NCBI RefSeq assembly: GCF_029873635.1
Contig: NC_080424.1
Coordinates: 1,963,001-2,027,000 of the forward strand
Length of the DNA stretch: 64,000 bases
Direction of reading: 5' to 3'
From: Malania oleifera
Lineage: Eukaryota > Streptophyta > Magnoliopsida > Santalales > Ximeniaceae
The translations under genes were made by a program, and so were the position numbers. Every line of letters begins with the position of its first letter. The stretch's first letter is position 1. A model generated the notes under the pieces. The model was not told the DNA's origin, made no database searches, and was given only the letters and a program-made list of their open reading frames with translations. Below are positions 1 to 10,396 of this stretch, in pieces.

Positions 1-411
1 CAAGTGCTTTTAAAATTATATGAAAAAATAAACTTATAGTAATATTTTATTTAACCATTCATGTCTAAATTATCAATATTTGTATAATAAATAATATTTA
101 AATGATTTATGAATTTCATTTGCATTAACTGAATATGTTTAATGTACATTATCTTACAAACATGTTTAATACACATACTATTTTACAACTTTTCCACCTC
201 ATACAAAACATAGATGTATTTAATTTGTAATATATTAGTCTTAAAACTTATATTTTCATGTTTGTTAATCATTTCTAAAGTTTCACAAAGAATTTCATGC
301 TTTACTACTAGTTTCCGTCATTTTTTCAAATCAAAATCGACATCGAAATCGAAATTTCCGTACTTTTGGAGCTTCGAAATTTGAGTCGAAATCGAAATTT
401 AAAACCTTGGT
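1..411 (-). repeat. AT-rich dispersed repeat, copy A
   Basis: Read on the minus strand this stretch matches 22222-22577 almost end to end, in inverted relative orientation. Shared blocks include CCAAGGTTTTAAAT versus CCAAAGTCTTAAAT at the start, AGTAAAGCATG, and AAATATTGATAATTTA-like sequence near the end. By eye about three quarters of the bases agree. No open reading frame or clear terminal repeat was seen, so the element class is unknown. It abuts the copia fragment at about 411, cutting it off. Confidence 0.6.
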
Positions 412-1749
412 GTGTAGGTAAGGATAGAATGTTGAGAGCATTTCCATTGGACTTTTGAATCCCAAGACTCTAGAAGGCAAACGATTTATAAGATGAGTGG
501 CTGCAAGAACCCCGCCCCCCCTCAAAAAAAAGATTTAGGCACACTTTTCTGAAACATGAAAGCTCAGGTTGACTCAAGAAGGTGACCATTTTTCCTTTTC
601 TACTATGCCGTTTTACTGTGGGGTATTAACACAAGATGACTCGTGTGCTATCCCTTCCTTCTGAAAGTAAGGGGTTAGGACTCGATTGAAATAATCCCTA
701 GCATTATCCAATCGAAACCTTTTGATATTGACCCCAAATTGATTTTGAACCATAGAACAAAAATTTAGGAGAATGGTACTAACATCGGATTTATGTTTGA
801 GCAAGAAAAGCCAAGTAGTCATCAATGAATGACACAAACCATCGTACCCCAAAAACATTAGGAATATTAGAAGGACCCCAAATATCACTGTGGATGAGAT
901 AGAAAGGAATAGAACTTCTTTTATCACTGATTGGAAAAGATACCTGTTTGTGTTTAGCAAGTTCACACACTTCACAATGAAAATTCTCAACATTTAAACC
1001 TTTAAGTAAAGAAGGAAACAGAATTTTAATGACTCTAAATGGCAGATGTCCAAGTCGGAAATGGTGAAGCCAAACTTTCTCTTCATTGGACAAAAAATGC
1101 TCAGAAACAAAAGAGTGAGATAATTTGCCCTTGGTTATGTTGACTGACTCGGTGCTTCGAGGAAGTAGAGTCCATCCCATTCTCTAGCATGTCCAATTAT
1201 CCTCCTTGAATCCTCGTCTTGAAATTCACAATAACTATGATGAAAAACCACATTGCAACGTATATCTTGAGTGAGTTTTTGAATAGAGACAAGGTTTGTG
1301 GATAATCTAGGAACATGAAGAACATTTTTTTAAATCAGTGATGGGCCTATTTTGACATCTCCTACACCTGCTACACTGGTCAAGGAACCATCGGCTGTGG
1401 CTATTTTCCTACTGCTTGGGCATGGCAAATATGTTAAAAAACCATTCGATGAGTGGGTCAAATGGTCGGTAGCTCCTGAGTCCATGACCTAGGAGTTGGC
1501 AAAGGTTTCACCCAAGACACTTAATCCAATAGAGGTAGCAAACTCACCTGAATATGCCAATGAGCAAGTACCTGCAGATTTGTCAAGATTGCCAATAAGA
1601 GACCTCGCCCTCTCGACCTCTTCTTGGTTGAGGTAGTTTTTTCCATTCAGCATATATGCTGCCTGGATATTTTGCAATTCCCCGGGTTGTTGGGATCGAA
1701 CAATCTCCTCTGATTGTGCTGTAGTGGTTGTCTCTGCAACCTCCGACAT
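412..1749 (-). pseudogene. copia gag-pol remnant (protease, GAG-pre-integrase, integrase)
   Basis: From 1749 downwards the frame gives a gag remnant. A TAG at 1489-1491 sits where copia proteins usually have Trp just before the protease motif, then MDSGATDHLT follows, the aspartic protease site. Further on come LHVPRLSTNLVSI and WLHHFRLGHLPF (GAG-pre-integrase), CEVCELAKH (zinc-binding cysteines), then HSDIWGPS and FVSFIDDY of the integrase core. A frameshift near 800-830 moves the rest (FRLDNARDYFN, QKEGIAHESSC) to another frame. The DSGAT site and the first integrase Asp are still readable. No functional protein is possible. Confidence 0.85.
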
Positions 1750-1950
1750 TCTTCACGAACAATGATCTCTTGGCAATTAAGGCCAATCACCCAAAACGGA
1801 AACCACCAGCAATGAAGGCTGGCAATGGTAGAAATAAGAACAGAAACTGCTGTAAGAAACTTCAGCAATGAAGGCTGAACAGAAAAAGTGCAAAAATACT
1901 CTGTTTTTGAACTAAAAGTAGGGTAAAACAGGGTACAAAGAAGCAGCAGT

Positions 1951-1964
1951 AGGCTCTGATACCA
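1951..1964 (-). other. Primer binding site of the copia element
   Basis: The minus strand reads TGGTATCAGAGCCT directly after the LTR end AAAAACTGACA. This is the usual initiator-Met tRNA-complementary site of plant copia elements. Confidence 0.85.
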
Positions 1965-2151
1965 TGTCAGTTTTTGGTCTGAATACCCTTTCCATAGAGT
2001 TTGCTTTCATTATATAAAAGGAAGTTACATAGTTGGTGCCATATTTTCAGGCAGATTTTCAGCACCTAAATGCTGCCAGAATTTCAGGCACCTGCTGCCA
2101 GAATTTCAGGAACATGCTGCCAGAATCTCAGGCACATGTTTAGTGCCAACA
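1965..2151 (-). repeat. Putative copia 5' LTR, about 187 bp
   Basis: The minus strand runs from TGTTGGCACTAAAC to ACTGACA, next to the primer binding site. A TATA-like TTTTATATAATG lies near the 3' end. The LTR contains about three 28-bp tandem units built on GCTGCCAGAATTTCAGGCAC (about 2060-2140). The outer end is inferred only from the TG start because no second LTR or target duplication is visible. Confidence 0.6.
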
Positions 2152-2234
2152 TGCTGCCTGATTTGCAGCATTATTTACAACTGCTTTATACAATATAAAT
2201 ATAAACCAAACTAATCTATTTACATCATAGAATA

Positions 2235-3440
2235 CAAGTCATGTTTTCCCACATAGATCACTCATCTTTATTGGCGCACTATTTGGCCTACATTGCATGC
2301 GCCCAAACCATCTCAACAACCCTCCTTTATCATATTTTCAGGGCTATGCTAACTTACCATGAATATGTTCATTCCTTAATTTATCATTTAACATTATACT
2401 ACTCATCCACCTTAACATTCTCATTTCGAAAACTTTTACTTTTCGGATATGTTGTTGCTCAGTTTCCCAGTGTTGTAATCCATATAACATAACTAGTCTT
2501 ATAGTCATCCTACAAAATTTCCCTTTTAATGGTTGCACGATCACACAACATGTCCGAAGCACTTCTCCATTTTACTGACCTGCTTCAATATATGTATTAT
2601 TATTTCTACAATTTCTCCTTCAGGTTGCATAATAGATCCAAGGTATTTAAATCTGTTAGAGCTATTAATTTCTTGACCATTAAGTTTGATCTTTCCCCAA
2701 ATATTACTCCTACCAAGACCGAAATACATTTCATTATTTTTTTTTATTTCTACTTATCCTAAAAGCTCTAGACTCTAAAGCTTCTCTCCATTATTCTAAC
2801 TTAGATCCTAGTCCACCCCCAATTTGGTCAATCAAACAACATCATCAACATACAACATACAACATTGAACCTCATTTTGGATACAACATTCATCCATCTC
2901 TAATGTAAGAAGATATGGGTTCAAAAGCCAATCCTTGATGTACACCTATTATGATTGGAAATTTTCTAGATTCAACCCCTCCCTAATGCTAGTCATTACT
3001 GTCTCACAAATATACAGATCTTTAATACATCAATATACCTTCCACATACTCTCTTTTTCTCTAGCACCCACCAAAACTTCCCTAGGCGTCCTATCATAGG
3101 TTTTCTTTACATCAATAAAACCATTAGCAAGTCCCTCTACCTTTCCCTAAACTTTTTCATTAATCTTTTTAAAAGATATATAGTTTTTGTAGTCAATCTC
3201 CCAGGCATAAAACTAATTTTTTGAAACCCTAATTTCTAACCTTAGTTTTTGTTCAATTATGCCTCCTCAAAGATTCATTGTATGACTCATAAGTTTAATT
3301 CCACACTAGTTATTACAATTTTGAATATCTCTATTTTTCTATATAGGTATTAAAGTGTTTTTCCTCCACTCCTCCTGCTTTTTCTTAGTTCTTGCAATTG
3401 TGCTAAATAAATTAGTTAACCAGATAATTTGAAATCTCTT
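2235..3440 (-). mobile_element. RTE-clade LINE fragment (reverse transcriptase, 3' part)
   Basis: The minus strand, read from 3440 downwards, gives the ordered landmarks of a plant RTE reverse transcriptase. These are RDIQNCNN near 3310, SFMPGRLTTKTIYLLKRLM near 3190, FIDVKKTYDRTPREVL near 3090, a MLYVDDVV catalytic box near 2850, FKYLGSIMQPEGEI near 2640, and EMRMLRWMSS then GLLRWFGRMQCRP near 2420-2270. Frameshifts and stops occur throughout. The copia LTR ends less than 100 bp beyond its 3' end. It lies in what appears to be an intron of the METTL25-like gene or beyond its end. Confidence 0.85.
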
Positions 3441-3971
3441 TCTTTTCTATCAGCCAAAAAAAAAAATTACAATGAAAAACACTTCCATTTGTGCTTCAAC
3501 AGAAGACAAATGAGCCTCTTTATTGAGGTGAATAGATACCTTTTTCATGTTATATAATCCAAAAATGCCCTTATTGGGATGAAATTCCCCCCCCCCCCCG
3601 GCGCGGGGTGAAAGTAGCATTTTGGGCACAAGAATGCTTTACCCTACTAAGAATCCACCTTCCTCATTCCTCACACAGTAAAATTTTTAGGGTTTCATAA
3701 AGGTATTCCAACTAAGGATAATATCAAATGTATTAGGTGTTTGACACGTTTAAGATTGAAATCCTTCAATCAACATAAGCCTGCATTACAAAGTAAAACA
3801 AATAGCTGATAAGAAATCTTAATGACTATATAACCCAAAAACCAAAGCAAAACAGCAAGGTCAAGAAATTAGAGACAACATAAAGTGCAACAAGCCCCAC
3901 AACCAACAAAAAAGACAAATCCAAACATATACTAATATCCAACATCAATGAAATGGAAAATATCACGATAC
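3441..3971. other. Non-coding stretch with a C13 run
   Basis: AT-rich sequence with no supported exon. A run of 13 C lies at 3587-3599, followed by GGCGCGGGG. On the gene model it is intron, directly after the donor of METTL25-like exon 3. Confidence 0.5.
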
Positions 3972-4055
3972 CGTTTGCAGCTTTACTTGTTCGCGAGGGA
4001 AAACAAGAGATCTCAAGGTGAGAATAAATTCCTTAAGCGAATCAGGCCAGTTATC
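3972..4055 (-). CDS. METTL25-like exon 3
   Basis: It has 28 codons. The acceptor is ..GATGTTAG at 4056 and the donor GTATCGTG follows the last codon ACG. It encodes WPDSLKEF and SLVFPREQ. It is separated from exon 2 by 3.1 kb containing RTE, L1 and a tandem array. Confidence 0.72.
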
Positions 4056-7000
4056 CTAACATCACAAGCAATAGATATACACATATTAGTCCAATCTTAA
4101 ATAGGGAAATAAAATAAAAATCAAAAATGAAAAAACTAAAGATTAATCAATAAGCCTCATTTCTATTATTACTAAACAACAACCAAGTTTATTTCTACAT
4201 AAACTTCATTATAATGCAGGGAAAATCAAAATTAGATACTTTCATCTAATTGATTTAATGGTTAGAACCACCCGATCACACTCCATTTGCATTCATGTAT
4301 AACCTTTGAAAACTGATATAACTTGTATATTTAACTTATCAAAAAATTCTAACTAATAGTAAACCCCACCTAGTGGGACTTAAGGCTTGGTTTGTTGTTG
4401 CCATTGGTGGTGGTCAAGAAATTGCTACTAGTAGTAGATTTAGCACCTTAGATCTATTATGCAAGCTGAAGGAAAATTGAAAGTGAAGAAGATGTGATAC
4501 AGAGAGCTAAATGAACAAATCTGCAGAAAGTAGGTATAACATCTGTGGAAGATAAAAAAAAGTACGGCTAAGATTGTTTGAGCATTTACAAAATTGACCA
4601 ACTAACACTACTATAACAAAAAAAAATATTGGCCAATGTTAGAGATCATAAAAGCCAAGAGGGGACACGGTAGACCTAGAACTAGAATAACTTTAGATGG
4701 AAGTAGTAAATAAAGATTTGATAGCACTCCACACTTCTCTAAGGTCTTGCATTAGATCATGTGGAATGGCAGAGAAAATTTCATACAGCCAACTCTACCA
4801 AGAGTAGTTTAAGCTTTGTCGTTGTCGTTGTCGTTGTCATTGTTTTTATTGTTGTTTTAACCACAAATGCATACACAGCCCTAGTCATCTCCTCAACTTT
4901 TGAGACATATGGTCTTATCTTTTGCTAAAATTTTTTATCTTTAAAAACTAAGTAAACATTGTGTTGAAGAACTGCAGGGTAGTTATTATAGAAGATAACT
5001 GCTAAGAAACTAAAGAACATAAAATAAGAATAGTTTTTGTTAGAATCTAACAGAAGTAAGTGGGTTCCTAACCCCTTTAAGTTCAAATATATGAGGTTTA
5101 ACCAGAATTCTTTTTCTTCTTTGATTAAAAATCCTTGGGCTGAGGTGTTTATAAGAGGTCGGGAGGGTTTTACGATTATGGGGGAAGAAAAAAAAATCAA
5201 GTAGTTAAATGGAGTTTTGAAAAAGTGGAATGTGATAGTTTATGGAGATAATAAGGTAGAAAATCTAATATCTTAGCTCAGATTGACTTTCTAGATAGAG
5301 GATGATGGAGTCTTAACATAGATGGAAGAGGCAAAGCAAGTTTATTGAAGAATTAGATGGAGGAGGTAATTTTTATGGAGAAGAGGAGTTGGAGACAAAA
5401 AACTAAATTTAAATAGGTTAGAGAGGGTAATTCTAAGTTTTTCCATAAACTAGGTGATGGTAAGATAAGGAAAATTTTAGTGTAGGAATTGCCGTTAAGA
5501 GGAGTAGTCTCTTCTTATCCTTGATTGACTGCAAATGATATCAGCAATTCCTTTTACCAACTTTTTTATCACGGAGGTTGAGAGTAGATTATGATTGAGG
5601 GGTTGAAGTGGAGCCCTATTTCTAGTGATTAGATGAGACGGTTGGGAAGGCCTTTTGAGGAGATGACAATTAGGAATACAATGTTTGAGATGGACAAAGA
5701 AAAGGCTTTGGGTCCAGTTGGTTTTACTATGGCCTTCTTTCAAGATTGTTGGGGTGTGGTTAAGGCTAATAAGGTCTTTAATGAAGACCTTGGCAAATAG
5801 CTTTGAAGAAAAGACCACCTCAAGTGCAAGCACCAAGGTGGCAACCTTGGTAAATAGCCTTAAAGAGATGACATCAGCTCCAATGACAAAGATAGAGCAC
5901 CTCGGCTCCCCTCGGCTCCAAAGCACCTTGGTTCCAATAACTGATGAGGTCTCTTGGGAGAATGCCCAGGGCAATGACCAAGTACAAAGAGGAGCACATC
6001 TGCTCCAATGACATCTCTTTGGTTCAAAGAAAAAATGCCAAGGGAAAAAAAACTAAGGAGAGCACCTCAATTCTAGCACCCAAGGTGGACCTCCTCGATT
6101 CAAAGGGAGAATGCTCAAGAAAACATTTAAGGGGAGCACCTCGGTTTAGCACCCAATACCTTGGTTCAAAGGTAGAATGCCCAAGAAGTAGAGCATCTTG
6201 GTTTTTAGCGCTCAAGGTGGACCTCCTACACTCAAAAGGGGGAATGCCCACAAAAAAATCATGCACATCAGTTTTAGCACCTAAAGTAGACCTCCTCAAC
6301 TCAAATAAAGAATGCCCAAGAAAACAACTAAGGGGAGCACATTGGTTTTAACACCTGAGGTGGACCTCCTCATTTCAAAAGGAGAATGCCTAACTGAAAA
6401 AAGTAACTAAAGGGAGCACTTTGGTTTTTATCATCCTAGGTGGACCTCTACGGGCTTGCCAAAGAAAACAACTAAGCGGAGCACCTCAGCTCATAGCACC
6501 AAGGCAAACCTCCTCGACTCAATAGGGACAATGCCCAATAAAAAATAAAAATAAAAATGAAAATAAAAATAAAGATGGAGAGCACCTCAGTTTTAGCTAT
6601 TGAGATGGACCTTCCTGGCTCAAAGAGAGAATGCATAAGAAAACATCTAAGCAGCGCACCTCAATTTATAACCCATGTGACCTCCTTGCCGCTAAGGGAG
6701 AAAATTTAGCCAATGCCTTGCAAAGGATTCTTTGGCTACCTAACAAGAGAGACCCTCGAGTTTCTTTAGTATGGACAATAGAGAGAAACTTTATGGGGTG
6801 TGAACTACATAACCATCTCATAATGGGTTTGTAACCACCTATTCATATGGGACATCTAACCCCCGGAAATAAGCCTAGACAAAGAAATAATTAAGGGAGT
6901 GGAGGTGAGACGCATTTTTTTTTTCTACTGGTGCCCATTATCACACTCTCCCTTCGTACACCCTACCCTAATTCTAACTTACGCATCAGAGCTATGCCCC

Positions 7001-7506
7001 GGATGCCACTGCGGTTCCTCCCAAGCTCCTCTCTCTCGCTTACGCTTTGCACATCCGTCAATACAGTAAAAAGCGGCAATACAACCTCACAAAAAGGAAT
7101 TCAGAGAGAGAGAGAGAGAGGGACACCTGCACCACTCCAGAAGGAATTTTGAGAAGATTCTCAACTGGCTCGTTTCTTAAGCAATCAACCCATTCCTTAT
7201 CAACGGCTTCCCATAGTCTGTCCTGTGAAATTTAGAAAGACAATCTCAAAACAAAAAGCAAATGAAGAAGCAGGCTAACAACACTCAAAACACGAAATAT
7301 TAAAATTCGGCGAACGTCGAACAAAGGAACAAACAAACTTTCCGGGCAATCAAACGGAGAGATTAGGAAACAATTGGAACCTTGAAGAAATTGACGACGT
7401 GAGCGTTTATCAAGAAGGCGTAAGGTCTGATGAAATCGATGATGGCGGTAATCCATTCGAGAGTTTGAGTTGCTGTTTGACAAGAGTGCTTGCACTGTCC
7501 CGCCAT
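3972..7506 (-). CDS. METTL25/RRNAD1-like methyltransferase-like protein, N-terminal exons 1-3 (partial gene)
   Basis: Three exons join in phase 0: 7381-7506, 7127-7222 and 3972-4055, giving 102 codons. The start ATG at 7506 is the first in its frame, with an in-frame TGA just upstream. Exon 1 encodes LEWITAIIDFIRPYAFLIN, exon 2 DRLWEAVDKEW and LLKIPSGVV, exon 3 DNWPDSLKEF and LRSLVFPRE. This order (aromatic helix, LW/EW motif, LL-PSG motif, WP-SL-F motif) is what I remember of the N-terminus of plant METTL25/RRNAD1-type proteins, which carry a SAM-dependent methyltransferase fold further on. The SAM-binding part is not found to the left, where copia and RTE insertions lie, so the gene either continues past position 1 or is truncated. 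Exon calls are strong; the family name is moderate. Confidence 0.7.
4363..4410 (+). mobile_element. RTE LINE 3' tail
   Basis: CCCCACCTAGTGGGACTTAAGG then CTTGGTTTGTTGTTG is the typical end of plant RTE LINEs, reading on the plus strand. A very similar end is at 41580-41620. Confidence 0.6.
4530..4860 (+). mobile_element. RTE LINE 3' end with (GTCGTT)n tail
   Basis: A degenerate version of the RTE C-terminus is readable (LRLFEHLQN, then RGHGR-like and a Leu-rich helix). It ends in four GTCGTT-type repeats at about 4818-4845, the simple-sequence tail usual for this clade. The protein part is badly decayed, so the call rests mainly on order and tail. Confidence 0.55.
4861..5194. other. AT-rich non-coding stretch
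   Basis: No exon, RNA gene or repeat structure could be supported here. On the gene model it is intron 2 of the METTL25-like gene. Confidence 0.4.
5195..5800 (+). mobile_element. L1 LINE ORF2 fragment (region between endonuclease and RT)
   Basis: Plus-strand translation shows LKKWNVIVYGD near 5215, then SFSIN in place of the FFH motif, and at 5640-5760 the pre-RT block with FEEMTIRNTMFEMDKEKALGP followed by FTMAFFQDCWG. This matches the segment before the RT palm in plant L1 elements. It breaks off at about 5800, where the tandem array begins. Stops occur throughout. Confidence 0.8.
5820..6730 (+). repeat. Tandem array, 74-bp unit, about ten degenerate copies
   Basis: Each unit begins GGAGCACCTCGGTTTTAGCA and continues with CAAGGTGGACCTCCTCGA, CAAAGGGAGAATGCCCAAG and AAAACAACTAAG. 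Unit starts lie near 6061, 6135, 6192, 6262, 6336, 6415, 6480, 6581 and 6655, so spacings are mostly 70-79 with a few deletions or insertions. More diverged units precede these at about 5905 and 5992. The long open frames here only translate the repeat and are not taken as genes. Such arrays occur in untranslated parts of LTR elements; a TAACTTACGCATCAGAG motif at 6980 is compatible with that but not proof. Confidence 0.85.
6731..7126. other. Intron 2 sequence of the METTL25-like gene with (GA)n
   Basis: There is no exon. A pyrimidine-rich part at 6940-7050 and a (GA)9 run at about 7102-7120 lie directly next to the exon 2 donor at 7126. Confidence 0.5.
7127..7222 (-). CDS. METTL25-like exon 2
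   Basis: It has 32 codons, phase 0 at both ends. The acceptor is TTTCTAAATTTCACAG and the donor GTGTCCCTC follows GTGGTGCAG. It encodes DRLWEAVDKEWVDCLRN and IPSGVVQ. Confidence 0.75.
7381..7506 (-). CDS. METTL25-like exon 1
   Basis: It has 42 codons from ATGGCGGGAC to TTCTTCAAG, then the donor GTTCCA. The frame is closed just upstream by TGA, which fixes the start. A longer open frame on this strand (7232-7636) is out of frame with the conserved protein. Confidence 0.72.
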
Positions 7507-7640
7507 TATCAGATTTCAGGGCGTCCTGTGCACTCGCAGCCAATGCGTATGCACCTTCTTCTTCTCGCTTTGAGCTCCGTAGTCTGTGTTGCTGCAGTGT
7601 TGTTAAACCGGACCACTCGTAGAAGGACCGAATCACCGAG
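7507..7640 (-). promoter_or_regulatory. 5' UTR and proximal promoter side of the METTL25-like gene
   Basis: This GC-richer stretch lies directly upstream of the ATG and gives way to very AT-rich DNA at about 7660. No clear TATA box could be assigned. Confidence 0.35.
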
Positions 7641-8316
7641 TCACTGACTCACTCATTCTTCCACTCCCTTGTTTAATTATGACAACCAATACTTTTAATC
7701 ATTTATCTTACGTCATTAATCCTTAATTATGATAATCAATCCTTTTATCATTTTAATTTATGCCAAATAAAATTACATTTTAATCATTTATTTAATTATG
7801 ATATGTTAAATTAAAAAACAGACATCAATTTAATATATTACATTCAAAAAATTTATATAGCTATAAAACCGAATTGATTAAGTGAATCGGACACACAACA
7901 AATTATCAAGTTGTCTAATCCAACTAGTCTAAATTTTATAATTTTTATTTATAAAATTATTTACAAAATTTTAATTTATTTTTTTCTAACATTGTTTATT
8001 ATGTTATTATAACTTAACAATATTATACTATAATTTATTTATTTTAAAATATCTTTAGTCATTTAATTTGGATAAAATTGCATATAATTAACATGTTGTA
8101 GCATCAAAATTATTTATATTTTTTTCAAATTTACCAATATGTTTATTTCTTCTTTTTTCATATATTTTAATTTTTTTGGAATAATAATAAATTTATGTTG
8201 TCATGTTTGTGTCAATTATTTGGCCTAAATAAATCAAATTATTTTGATCGATCAAACCAATAATTGTTTTGGAGTTTGATTTGAATATCAATTGAGTTTT
8301 TAAAATATTGTTCTTA
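7641..8316. other. AT-rich intergenic DNA
   Basis: Nothing beyond low-complexity A/T sequence was seen. It separates the start of the METTL25-like gene from the SINE. Confidence 0.5.
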
Positions 8317-8565
8317 AAAATGACTTAATTTATTTTTATTTTTTAGATTACGCACCGGGTATCCACGTGTCCGTTTTACGGTCCACGTGACTAATCCTGC
8401 TCCCCTTGAAGTTGACCCCACAACTCCAAATGGAGGGTAAATTCAGGAGTCCAGGGGTGGAAACGAGTACGAGAGGATTTGAACACCTGACCTCGTAAGA
8501 GGCACTCCCGCAGCCCGCACTACCACCTAAACCACACCCTGGGGGTTAAAATGACTTAATTTATT
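8317..8565 (-). mobile_element. tRNA-derived SINE with 18-bp target duplication
   Basis: The direct repeats AAAATGACTTAATTTATT at 8317-8334 and 8548-8565 are identical. The body (8335-8547), read on the minus strand, begins CCCCAGGGTGTGGTTTAGGTG with an A-box-like TGGTTTAGGTGGTAGTG. A B-box-like GGTGTTCAAATCC follows about 50 bp later, and the end is an A-rich tail (TTTTTATTTTTT on the plus strand). This is the structure of a pol III-transcribed SINE. The exact duplication suggests a fairly young insertion in an otherwise featureless intergenic region. Confidence 0.88.
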
Positions 8566-8875
8566 AAATGGACATCATCTTGATTGAGTTTATCAAAAAT
8601 TGAGTGAATAGTTTTTAAAAAGTCATTTATAAAAGGGAAAAAAATATATCTTTCACGCAGGCTTATGGTTACAAGCACAATGTTTTTTCTATTAACAAAA
8701 TTAAATTTTATTAGGGGTTCTTTTATAGTTTTAGAACCTCTAGAATGTAGTGTCATATTCAATAAACTTAAGTGTTTTATTTAATTAAAAATATTATGAT
8801 AATTTTAAAATATCGTTCAAAGTAAATTATAAAATATGAATTCAATACAAATTCAAAATGAAGGGAAGGTACTCC

Positions 8876-9215
8876 ATCTTTAGTTTTCCACCTTAGTTTG
8901 CAGGGCAAAAGACGATGACCTATCTAAGGTTTGACAAAAAGACAATAACATCCCTTGAGGTTTCAAAAATTTTGGTAACCTCTCCAGAGGTTTCAAAGAC
9001 CCCCCCTCCCCCTAAGAATTGCCAAAGACACAAACTTCCACTTGTATTTTGTTAAAAAAAACAAATATTTTGAGAGGATGTATGTGTCTTTTTTATAAAA
9101 TTTAAGGGAGATCTATGACATTTCTTAAACTTTAAGGGAGTTATGCGTCAATTTGGAAACTTTTGGAGAGGTCTCTATTATTTTGTCAAATTGAGGGTAG
9201 GTGAATTTCTTTGAC
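8876..9215. repeat. Imperfect inverted/direct repeat unit, MITE-like
   Basis: The outer arms are loosely complementary: TTTGACAAAAAGACAATAAC near 8929 against TTATTTTGTCAAATTGAGGG near 9180. Phrases such as CCTCTCCAGAGGTTTC recur in both directions. No clean target duplication was found. Confidence 0.35.
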
Positions 9216-10330
9216 CTAATTTATATTCTCAACTCACTGCACAAAGCTAACTTAAGCATAGAGCATTTTTTGTTTGTGCTTGCACAGTCTATGTGCACCT
9301 CAAGAAATGTGAAAAAGAACTCATGATCAGTATTTCACCTCATGCTGAGACTTCTGATTATAAATTTGACTTATACTTACCTTTGATTTCAAATGCCCTC
9401 ATTGAAATACATATCAATTCTTTTTGCAAGGAAGACCAAACATGTTAGACCCACTTTCGCTCTAAATCATTGTTTTGATTCGAATGTCACAAATTTTATA
9501 AGAACCAAATAGAACTATTAACGTACGCCTAGTTTAAAATTTAAATATTAGTCTCAGTAAGCATTAAAATAAACAAGATAACAATGAGTACGTTTCTGCA
9601 AGTTCTCAAAAAACAAGGGCGTAGAGAATACGAAAAAATGAACATAAAAATAAAAATAAAGCAATAGTTTAGCAGTCATTTTGGCAAAACTACTATTAAG
9701 ATTACAATCCAAATATACATCCCATCTAAAGATACTAAAAAAGGAGATGCTAAGAATTTTAATACAATCCAAAACCCCACCATCTTTTCCAGCAGGTCAT
9801 TTTCCACCATCTTCATTCTCTCTCATTTGTCAACCACATCGACATTTTCCGGCGGCAGTGTTGCCCCGGCCACCAATTGGGTCTACCACGGCCGCCAAAT
9901 TACAATAGTCCAAATAAGAATAAAAAGAATTGAATTTTCCAAGGTATTTGTATTTATTTTTCAAAAACAGAATGCAAAATTTAATTATCCAAATACATTT
10001 TGAACACAAAACATGCATAATAAAAGCTTTTGGATTCTTAATCAAATGAGTGAGACAATGAACGAGAGCACACCCACATCTGCTGATTAAAAGAAATTAA
10101 ATAAAAAAAATTGCTCTTGAACTATAAATGCCAATAACACAGGGATTACATACGTAAATATTGTACAGCTCTATTTTGCATCATCCTTCAAGTACATTTT
10201 CTGATCAAGCATTTGGAGATGTGTGGCAGAAAACCTATCAGGATAGTTGACCAATTTTTTCTCTTCATTTATGTCTACTACTTATAACCACTGCACTAGA
10301 AAGAAATCTTCCATTCTCAGATATGTAATG
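9216..10330. other. Intergenic DNA downstream of the PPR gene
   Basis: It is mostly AT-rich. A C/T-rich island at about 9780-9900 translates as a Pro-rich frame but has no recognisable domain or splice context. A palindrome-like patch with repeated AAATCCAAGTCC lies nearby at 10570-10690, inside the putative 3' part of the PPR gene. No gene is supported. Confidence 0.4.
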
Positions 10331-10376
10331 TGAGGTAAATGGTGAACCAGGAGTGACCTTTCTCTTCCTCTCTTGA

Positions 10377-10396
10377 CTAGCCTCTCAACCCTTGCC
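10377..10396 (-). CDS. Putative terminal exon of the PPR gene
   Basis: After the acceptor CTTGTTCCTTCCAG, the one base carried over from exon 6 plus this exon gives six codons and TAG at 10377-10379. Phase fits, but the segment is too short for homology. An alternative is that translation ends by read-through of the exon 6 donor. Confidence 0.3.

Larger units (their letters stand above)
412..2151 (-). mobile_element. Decayed Ty1/copia retrotransposon (5' LTR, gag stub, protease, integrase)
   Basis: On the minus strand the order is LTR, primer binding site, a short gag remnant, protease, GAG-pre-integrase and integrase core. Reverse transcriptase and the 3' LTR are missing because the element ends at the repeat at about 411. 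The gag is internally deleted: an N-terminal AYMLNGKNYL-like piece is followed directly by linker sequence before the protease. Integrase homology carries on down to about 412 with the copia-typical LINRLPSRVLGFKSPME block at about 430-500. Frameshifts and stops break every domain, so this is a relic lying beside or inside the left part of the METTL25-like gene. Confidence 0.88.

Noticed and set aside
4818..4845. GTCGTT repeats as an independent microsatellite locus
   Set aside because: They are the simple-sequence tail of an RTE LINE, part of that element.
5944..6351. 135-residue plus-strand frame with repeats of APKVDLL
   Set aside because: It only translates the 74-bp tandem array; the unit length is not a multiple of three and the frame is lost after a few units.
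6061..6660. CRISPR-like regular spacing in the 74-bp array
   Set aside because: The whole unit is repeated, with no unique spacers, and the context is a plant intron.
7232..7636. 134-residue minus-strand open frame overlapping METTL25-like exon 1
   Set aside because: It is out of frame with the conserved exon and runs through a good donor site; it has no recognisable domain.
9681..9908. Pro-rich 75-residue frame in the intergenic region
   Set aside because: No start context, splice sites or family resemblance; composition comes from a short C/T-rich island.
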